A stretch of 64,000 nucleotides of DNA from Xylogone sp. PMI_703 (Eukaryota; Ascomycota; Leotiomycetes): contig JAJTUQ010000005.1 of assembly GCA_021399445.1 (NCBI GenBank), forward strand, positions 3,286,001 through 3,350,000. The letters run 5' to 3'. The notes beneath the pieces were generated by a model. The model saw only the letters and a program-made list of their open reading frames with translations, had not been told where the DNA came from and ran no database searches. Below, in pieces: positions 56,837 to 64,000 of the stretch; position 1 is the first letter of the stretch; each line of letters begins with the position of its first letter. The position numbers and the translations under genes are program-made.

Positions 56837-59632
56837 ATGACTACCCGCAATGCAGAAGAAGCTAAGAAACGGCATGATGTGATCAAAGAGATTTACAAGG
56901 TCCATTTCGTAGATGACTTAGAACCAGGCCTATGGCCCAAACGGCATAAAGTGACTTTTCGTCATATCACAAGGTTAGGGACCAGTGTTTCCAAGAAGTG
57001 GAAGTCAGACGTCCATGCGAACTGGAGAGAGCGCCCGTGGAGGCTTGATTTGAAGCGACGAGCGGAGGAAATCGTCGCCAGAGCGAAATTTTGTCAAAAG
57101 AGGGAGAGAAACGAGGCTGAATGGCGTGCGGAACTGGAACCCAAGAAATTCGAGCGAATGGACAAGGAAATGACATGGTAAGCTCAAGTCCACCAGCCTG
57201 TATACTCCTGACTAGATTGACAATCGGATCTTATAGTCGCCAATGCGGAGCAAGACTTTGGAAATCTGAAATCAAAGCAACCGCTAATCCTCAAGAAGAA
57301 TTTGCCAAGCTGTTGAACGATAGAATCAGCAAGCAACGTTGTTATTGTCCCACCGAGGGACCATATGCGTAGGTCATTCCCTACATATACTTCTCGAAAA
57401 TCGCTGATGAAGAGGGATAGTCAAAGTTTCTCGTTAAATCCCCTTTTTACATGGCGAGTTGAGGCTAAAGTTGATCACGATGAGGCTACTAAATCAGAGC
57501 TCCGCAAAAATGGGAAAAACCTGACAGAGTCTATGGACTCTCTCAAACTGGGACTTTATATAAATATTTGCAGGCCAGATTAGCCGACAGCAATAACAGT
57601 CAAACGCTTGAGAAGAAACTCACCCCGACCTTGTGGCCAAATGACAAAAGCCCAATTGTATTTCCCTTTTTGGTTCTTGAATCAAAACGCGGAGAAAGCT
57701 CCTCTTTCGAACGAATTAACAGTCAAATAGGAATCAGTATCCCGAAGAGCCTCGCAATACAAAAGGAGTTGCAGAGGGCGGCGGTGGCATCATCGAATTT
57801 CAAGTGGGCTGCTGGCCCTCTGTGCTGGTGCCTTTCTCATATTGGAAGCCAGTGGAGAGTTGCAGCGGGCTACGATTTCGGGAAAAAGCAATATGACTAG
57901 GTGGGCTACCCTACTACAAGTGAAAAACAACCCTCTTGTACTTACCAAGTTGTAGGAAGTGGCAACCCTCTGGAAAGGGGATATAGCTACTAACGATGGG
58001 GCTTTGCAACTCCTGCTTATTATTGACTACATCTGTGATTGGGCGAGGGAGGTTCATCGTGAGGCCATGATACGACTACTATCCAAGTTAGCTGCACCAG
58101 CCTCGGACAGTTTGAGTGAACTTGGGTCTTTAGCGGGACTCAGTATTGGTTCAATCCATGAAATGAGAGAAGCATATAACAACCTAGCACATTCAGGTCA
58201 TCAAAATGAGCAACCCCAAATGGAAATTGCAAAAAGATTAATACGAATGGGATCATGGAAGCCTGAATTCAATAACACGCGGCTCCAAGCAGATCCATTT
58301 CGGCGATTCGACTCATCAGCGGGTGTGGTGAGAGATGCCAAGTTCATCCATTCGAGAGTCATTGGTCTATGCATTTCTTTATCCAATTTTGAACTCATAG
58401 AAAATTGTTAAAAATTCGGACGAAGAGTCTATGATCTTCTTGAAGACAATTGTGAAGAGACTCGAAACCGAAGAGCCACTTTTTATGGGTTACTCAACCC
58501 TATATGATGTGGAGCACGCCTGGACTGGCGTCAACCGCAATACCCAGACCAGACTGATAGCCCAGACGACCTCCACGAGGGCATCTTCCACGTTTTAGTC
58601 ACCTTCTCAGCTTTTGTCACATCAGAATGGGAGCTTACGAGGGAATTGTGCTATCTCGCTATTTCTGAGCCCGCAAAAGACCTGTTATTCAAGAAAACGC
58701 ATGGGCTCCGCCGAAGGTCGAGTAGGAGATTCACCTGCCCCCAGTATGAGGACGTAGGAAATATTCGACCAGAAGCAATTGCGGAATATACTAAGCGACT
58801 TCTGGGAGCAACTGCTCAGCAGACTCTCGCAGCATGTCTGTATTGTATCTCACTCTGTCCCAGTGTGCGGAGGATATCCGAAGACGATTCGGATACCGCA
58901 TCGTACCGTCCGTCCACGTTATATGAGGACGCTGGACTTAGATATTCATTAGAGCCTCGGCCAAACAGAGCTTCAAGAGACACTGTATGGTCACTATATC
59001 GAAAACATCAGATAGGTCGAAATGAGCCTGAAGTCGCCTTCTTGAACGTGTCCAAACGATTGGATGAACTCCGTATCTCTACGTCAAAAACCCGCGGACG
59101 GTCGTCACCGTGGTCAAGCTACAACATAGCGCCTGGAGAACTAGCAGTTCTGGCCAGCGCACCGCCTATCAAGGGGTCGTTGCTCGCCAATGTTGCTGAG
59201 AACTGCATATTCGTCATAGACAGAGTAAAGACAACCCAGCTTTTGCCACTTCTTCGTGCACAGGGTCGGCGATTCAACTATCGGTATCTCACAGCACGTC
59301 TTTCCGCTAAATTTCCACCAGAGGTGTCATGGAATAGTACGCATTCTATACGCAAAAGAGGCTCCAGCGAGATAGGAGATGATATATTGGCATATGTGGA
59401 ACAGGCTCTGGCCGCCAAGAGCGCTCTGCGTGAGAAAAGGGCACGCGAGAATGCCAAGGATGGATTATACCAGCCAGATATAGACTCGAGTAGCAATGAT
59501 TCCGCATACGAGGACGAGGAGAGCGAAAGTGAGGAAGACAACTCCGACCATGACGAAGAGAGCGAATCTAGCTCAGACAACAGCCAAGAGTCTTACTCCG
59601 AGGATGAGGACGATTCCTATGACAGCGATTAA
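56837..59632 (+). pseudogene. Decayed paralogue of the CxxC/PD-(D/E)xK-like gene
   Basis: Second member of the family, in the same orientation 1.16 kb downstream. Exons 56837-57177 and 57237-57368 keep frame and give MTCRQCGARLWKSEIKA and CYC, matching the cysteine set. After an intron to 57426 the frame shows FSLNPLFTWRVEAK. Near 57,500-57,570 it shifts; the next frame carries SPIVFPFLVLESKRGESSSF (ExK kept) and GPLCWCLSHIGSQWRVAAGY. It then meets an in-frame TAG (57898-57900) just before a splice donor. Following VATLWKGDIATNDGALQLLL and IIDYICDWAREVHRE, the frame shifts again near 58,405 and near 58,530. From 58,646 the frame is open for 328 residues and ends in a Ser/Glu/Asp-rich tail of about 60 residues that the intact copy lacks. 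At least three shifts and one stop make it a pseudogene, unless the last open part has been reused. Confidence 0.82.
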
Positions 59633-60247
59633 TTATACTTTAGAGGTTGTCAAAGGCCCTCATAGCATGCATAAAGATGGCTTATCTCCTCTGAAGTCTT
59701 TTCCAAACTTCACTACAGGAGTATATTTAGCAGTTATATAGGTTCTAGTCCTTCAGGAACTAGAATGCAGCGCGCTATTTCTCTATAATAGTCTAGAAAC
59801 AGCATGTGCAAGACTGTAACAGTAATAGTGTCAATATAAGGGATTGCTGTGTATAAATTAATATTAGTGTCTACTAATGCATGATATAAGAATCTTTGAA
59901 CATATAATGGATCAAAATCAAACAAGTATAAATCAAAACATTAATTTTAAATGTTTTTGATTTTTTAACCTTAATTTTAATGGCTACAATGTATTTGTTT
60001 TTAGAATTATAATATTTTAATTAATTATTTTTTATCTTTATACCCGGTTATATCGTTCGTAAACTTCTGTAAATGCTCTAGGCCCTTTGCATTACTCATG
60101 TAGAGTTAATGCGTGATCAGCCCCTGTTTCCTCCCTTTTTAACCAAAACGCAATCACAAAAGGGGAAGAATTAGTTGAATCTGCCAGAAAATAAAATAAG
60201 CATAAAGATGCGGAATATTTGACTTAAACGTTTTTAAAAAGAGCACC
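59633..60247. other. AT-rich intergenic region
   Basis: About 615 nt, very AT-rich, especially 59,930-60,050 where TTTTAATTTTAA-like runs recur. No gene, no RNA gene recognised. Confidence 0.45.
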
Positions 60248-61357
60248 TTAGAATGACCACTCTGCAATTGGCACTTCATCACAAGGTCTACCAATTAAAA
60301 CTCTACCGGTACAGCTGGATAATTCCATCAGAATTGTGCTCAACGTCGTCATCCTCTCCATGCCTACAGCTCCAGGTGGCCTATCCCTACAGATTGAATA
60401 TGGCGTCCCTTCCTGATCCGATAATCTAGCCCTGAGCGACTCAAAAGTTACCGGTGCCTTCAGATTATTATCGTTCTCAGTCAGCTCTTGAATTCGAGCT
60501 AGACGTGATATTGAATTAGCGGAAGGGTGATCAACGAGCTTTGGTGGCCTGTTTGGTGCATATAAGTGATTTGTATGGGCCACATAGCCGTTGTGGGGAG
60601 GAATGACCACGTTGCCCCGAGGAGAACATTCGATATCTGCATATTTCCCACTCTTGTCGCCAATCATGTAGTTAACTGTACTGGCAAGGCCGAATTCCTC
60701 GATGATTGCCAGTGCACTGTCGTAGCTGGTTGCATACTGCAGAAGGCGACGAGACATGGCGTGGACGGGGAAGTTAGCTTTGTTATAAGCCCCACACCGA
60801 AGAGCGTTCATGCAGAGTCCAAATCCTGCGCTATTTAAACCTATCTTGCCTACTATTCCAGCCTCTGAGAGACATTTAAACTCAATGTCTGACCCTGCCG
60901 GCTTGATATGCAGAAGGACAATACCCTTCCCCAGCTCTTCCAGCCAGTCCCAGTTCTGTGCTAGAAACACCTTCCCGCCTTCAGCGCTCTGGCTGATGCT
61001 TGTGCAGCCATCTGTGTAATTTGTAAGAGAGATCTCACTGCGGACATTGAGCGCCAAGATATCTTCTCGTGTCAAACCACCGCCTGCACCATCTGCAATG
61101 CCCTTCATCTCATCAAGGATCTCGGGGTATTTGTCTTCAAGGGTTGGAATGAACTCAGCGGCTGCTCGCTCCCGTGCCTGCTCCCATGTAATTTTGGCTG
61201 TCTCTGCGAAGAAGACTGCGTAGGTTTTGACATTAACGTGGACTTGATCTGAAACAGAGCTGCCGTGTGTGAAGCCGATTTCGTACGGGCTCCCAGTACA
61301 GCGTACTGTCTTAACGGATGGAGACTCCACCGTCACGTTAGGATTATCTATCGTCAT
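60248..61357 (-). CDS. C45 acyltransferase/amidase, penicillin acyltransferase-like
   Basis: Intronless 369-residue N-terminal-nucleophile hydrolase of peptidase family C45, which includes acyl-CoA:6-aminopenicillanic acid acyltransferase. The precursor is expected to cleave itself before a cysteine; the G-C site is Gly117-Cys118 in NYTDGCTSIS. Other family features are VRCTGSPYEIGFTHG near the N terminus, ILALNVRSEIS, AQNWDWLEE (the NWD that follows the nucleophile in this family), GIVGKIGLNSAGFGLCMNAL and YVAHTNHLYAP. Unlike PenDE, which ends in a peroxisomal tripeptide, it ends EWSF, so a cytosolic enzyme is likely. No ACV synthetase or IPN synthase is nearby, so penicillin synthesis is not implied; amide hydrolysis or N-acyl exchange is. 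It shares its strand with the amidohydrolase gene about 620 nt upstream. Confidence 0.92.
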   Translation of the reverse strand: MTIDNPNVTVESPSVKTVRCTGSPYEIGFTHGSSVSDQVHVNVKTYAVFFAETAKITWEQARERAAAEFIPTLEDKYPEILDEMKGIADGAGGGLTREDILALNVRSEISLTNYTDGCTSISQSAEGGKVFLAQNWDWLEELGKGIVLLHIKPAGSDIEFKCLSEAGIVGKIGLNSAGFGLCMNALRCGAYNKANFPVHAMSRRLLQYATSYDSALAIIEEFGLASTVNYMIGDKSGKYADIECSPRGNVVIPPHNGYVAHTNHLYAPNRPPKLVDHPSANSISRLARIQELTENDNNLKAPVTFESLRARLSDQEGTPYSICRDRPPGAVGMERMTTLSTILMELSSCTGRVLIGRPCDEVPIAEWSF

Positions 61358-61978
61358 GATCGGCCTAGGGTGATTTAGTGAATGTTATAACCAAATGTTT
61401 GAGGCAATTGGTGCAGTGCCACTATCACAATGCTGAAAGAGAAGAATGAAGGTCACTCCCTCTCAATGCGACGGCTTTCCTTCAGCCCATTCTTGGGCTT
61501 AGAAATGCCGAGTCAGGATCCTTTCTTGACGTGCTCGGAAAAGCCGACATACTCGAACCAGATACAGTTAGTTCCCGACCAGATCTGTATTACTCATTGC
61601 TATTGATACCAACACCAATTACCAGGCTAAGTGCTCAGCTTGCATGTATTTGACTTTTATATGCTAGCACTTTCTTATGTATCTCGATTTTTGACCTTAT
61701 TATGATAGTCCACTGTGTTATAGGGAAATCAAGTTAAACCAATGGAGCATATTGGTGATCATATCTACGTAATCCCACTTTTACATTCGATCTCGATTTA
61801 GAATGTCAAGAAGCAAATGTTGTAGTTTGCTAAAGAAAATCAAGAAAGTCAAGAAAGCCAGTCAATCAGTACCTAGCTTCCAAGCGTACGGCCGTATCAA
61901 TCATATGGAATCAGCTGTTAGCTATTACGGCCTCAAAATACTCCTTATTACTTTATAGGGACCTAACACGTGTAAGAT
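61358..61978. other. Intergenic
   Basis: About 620 nt upstream of the C45 gene and downstream of the amidohydrolase; nothing recognised. Confidence 0.4.
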
Positions 61979-63425
61979 CTAAACCTCAGTGGGCCTTTCA
62001 TCTGTATCCCACTTGTGGTCATCGAGATATATCCCCACTCCTTTACCGTCCTTCTTCCAAACCACCCCATCCTTCATCACAAAATCCACCTTTCTCAACG
62101 CAAGCTTATCTTCACGCGGGTCGGTTCGTAAAGCAATAATATCTGCTCTCAGTCCTTTCTCGAACCAGCCAAATCGCATACCGCACAGATCTTTACCGCA
62201 CGCCTCCCACCCTCCAACAGTGCATGACTCGAGAACAAATTCTAATGGCAAGCCTGCTTCCATCATAAGTTCCATCTCACGGACTCCTTGGCCATGTGGA
62301 TATGTGCCCGTATCTCCGCCGCATGCAAAACGAACTCCAAGGTCGTAAGCCAGCTTAGTCTGTGCCATAATCTCTCTGAACCGCTTCTTGTGCAGTATCT
62401 CACACACAGCGAGGGTCGGGACTAAGATGCATTGTTTCTCAACCATGAGTTTGAAAAGCTCCTGATTCGCATGATATGCATGTTCGATGGAGTCGACCCC
62501 CGCCTTAACGGCCATGAGTGCCCCTTCCAAGGTGCCGGCATGACAGCTTACTGGCGCTCGCCCCATCTTTGCTTCTTTCACAAGCATATCCATCTCCTCC
62601 TGAGCAAAGACTAGAACATCGGGATTCGGATCCTCGGGCGGATGTGTCACGCTATGAATGTAGGGATGTTGCTGTGCAGGCGGATAACGCATGATGCGCC
62701 GTCGATAGTCTGCATAGAACTTGATGATGTCCGCACCGGCTGCGATGCGGCGGCGTACTGCTGTGCGTACCTGGTCAACGCCATCAACGGCTTCACCGCC
62801 GTGAGGAAGACATACTCCATTTGCGTGGTTCTCTGTACGAGGCTCATATGAGCCTGTGCTTGCTAGTGCTCGAGTTGCTACGAACAAGCGAGGGCCGGGC
62901 ATGAGGCCACGGTTAATACAGTCTCGAATATTAGCATCTGACTCTTGCATTGATTCTGAGCCTAAATCCCTAAGATTGATTGGTTTAGCATCATTGGATA
63001 TACGAGATAAAGTAGCGAGGAAGCTTACCGATATGTTGTATATCCAGAGAGCAGTGCCGTCCGGCAGTGATTAACAGCTCTAACTATTCGCTCAGCAATA
63101 CTCTCATCGCGCTTCTGATTCAGCGATGGGCGTTCGCTATATAGAGTTAAAACATAGTGCATGTGAATATCTTTACAATCTCAACTTACTCGTAGGAATG
63201 CAAAAATATATGACTGTGTGCATCGACAAATCCCGGCATCACGACCTTTCCTCGTAGATCGATATCTCCCTCTGGAACAATGTTGCTGAGAGACCCAGGT
63301 TTCCGTTCAGTGACATTGACTATGAGCCCAGACACCGGGTCAACTGTGATAGAGATATCGGACACAAAGGCCTTCTTTTTAGGATCGAACAAGGTCGACG
63401 TATGGATGGTATACGGTGCTGCCAT
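61979..63425 (-). CDS. Amidohydrolase, imidazolonepropionase/prolidase-like
   Basis: Metal-dependent TIM-barrel amidohydrolase of the group that includes imidazolonepropionase-like and Xaa-Pro/aryl dipeptidase-like enzymes. Exons (complement) 61979-62969, 63029-63136 and 63190-63425 join in frame to 444 residues. Metal ligands expected for the family are visible: His70 and His72 in GFVDAHSHIF, the bridging lysine in GADIIKFYADY, histidines in PVSCHAGTLEGA and SIEHAYHA, and the aspartate in FACGGDTGTYPHGQG. The C-terminal beta-sandwich closes with GLRADIIALRTDP and VDFVMKDGVVWK. There is no signal peptide. Next to a C45 acyltransferase and a transporter end, it may act on N-acyl amino acids or dipeptides; that link is inference. 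Confidence 0.92.
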
Positions 63426-63850
63426 TGCTACCCAGCCTGACCCCCGCCCGAAAGTATGAATACTATTTTTCGAAGATGGAAAATGCTTCTACAAGATATC
63501 TAATTCTATCCCCCATTTTTGTATCCTGTTAGCCTAAAATCTATTAGTGCCGAGCTTATGACACATGACTTATATCGTAAAAGAGTGCAACCATGTACAT
63601 TAACAGGAATAATCAGAATATAAAGAGCAATTGAACCCATATGCTTTTTTGCTATCATAATTAATCAATGTAGAGCTTGAATCCGAGTCCCATAATATCA
63701 GCCTTCTAACTCCATAATTCTGCTCCGAAAGTCTATAATAAATGCTTTACAACATGCTTCGTTATGTCGTATTACTTTTCCTTTTTACTTCTGGTACCCT
63801 CAGCCCTCATCTAGTTAATATTCTAGTACATGTAGACCTGAATGCATCAC
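63426..63850. other. Intergenic
   Basis: About 425 nt, AT-rich; nothing recognised. Confidence 0.4.
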
Positions 63851-64000
63851 TCATTTCTTCGCTAGTAAGCCAGGACCTACCAATTTAATCCGCGCAAAAG
63901 CAATAAATATAGCTCCCTGTGACAGTTAGTTTCTATTATGGAGAAGTACGAGTGTTGCACTTACCGCGATCAGCATAATACCACAAAAGATCTTAAGGCC
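63851..64000 (-). CDS. 3' end of a probable MFS transporter (partial)
   Basis: Two terminal exons on the minus strand: 63965 to the window edge and 63851-63916, with a GTAAGT donor and a CAG acceptor that join in phase. They encode GLKIFCGIMLIAGAIFIAFA followed by RIKLVGPGLLAKK and a stop. The pattern is one hydrophobic helix with an Arg-rich cytosolic end, as in the last membrane segment of fungal monocarboxylate/MFS-type carriers. Only 33 residues are in the window, so the family is tentative. Confidence 0.55.

Noticed and set aside
59734..59925. 63-residue minus-strand frame in AT-rich DNA, possibly a transposon scrap
   Set aside because: I do not recognise any transposase or reverse-transcriptase motif and there are no terminal repeats.
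60248..61357. Penicillin biosynthetic cluster
   Set aside because: Only a C45-family member is present; no ACV synthetase or isopenicillin N synthase, and no PTS1 as in PenDE.
1..64000. CRISPR array, rRNA genes, operons or prokaryotic origin
   Set aside because: No spaced direct repeats or rRNA; spliceosomal introns and fungal protein families show a eukaryotic chromosome.

Overview
The window is chromosomal DNA from a filamentous ascomycete (Pezizomycotina). The genes are split by many short introns (about 45-115 nt) with GTRNGT donors, CTAAC-like branch points and YAG acceptors. The gene content is typical of this group: HET-domain proteins, a Dal5-type permease, ArsH, a PTH11-like receptor, a laccase-type multicopper oxidase and a C45 acyltransferase. 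Intergenic DNA is AT-rich. I cannot name the genus from the sequence. I rebuilt exon structures by hand from splice signals, reading frame and family conservation; every multi-exon model given as CDS keeps frame end to end.

Layout. 0-7 kb: a 16-exon Dal5-like permease (-), a broken purine-nucleoside-phosphorylase-domain gene (-) and arsH (+). 7-16 kb: a HET-domain gene, a decayed SCH9-like kinase/ankyrin gene and a stand-alone SesB-type hydrolase. 16-34 kb: a run of small-molecule enzymes, namely an alpha/beta hydrolase, a dihydroxyacetone-synthase-like transketolase ending in SRL, three SDRs, two MDR dehydrogenases and a LovD/beta-lactamase-like protein. I see no PKS, NRPS, terpene cyclase or dedicated regulator among them. 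34-41 kb: an F-box protein with a glutamate tail, a protein kinase cut off from a WD40 propeller by a stop codon, and a frameshifted HET gene. 43-52 kb: a PTH11-like receptor convergent with a membrane-anchored multicopper oxidase, then a secreted phosphoesterase/phospholipase C. 52-60 kb: a large uncharacterised protein with a zinc-knuckle-like CxxC...CxC and a PD-(D/E)xK-like ExK motif, followed by a decayed paralogue. 60-64 kb: a C45 (penicillin acyltransferase-type) enzyme, an amidohydrolase and the 3' end of a probable transporter.

Two themes stand out. First, domains known from fungal self/non-self recognition and NLR-type proteins (PNP, SesB-like hydrolase, HET, kinase, WD40, ankyrin) occur as separate genes, and most of these carry frameshifts or stop codons while the long multi-exon metabolic genes beside them are intact. 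This points to lineage-specific decay rather than poor sequence. Second, the 16-34 kb enzyme run looks like an accessory, possibly partly peroxisomal, metabolic module. The most novel protein is the 925-residue family at 52.7-55.7 kb, for which I know no assigned function.
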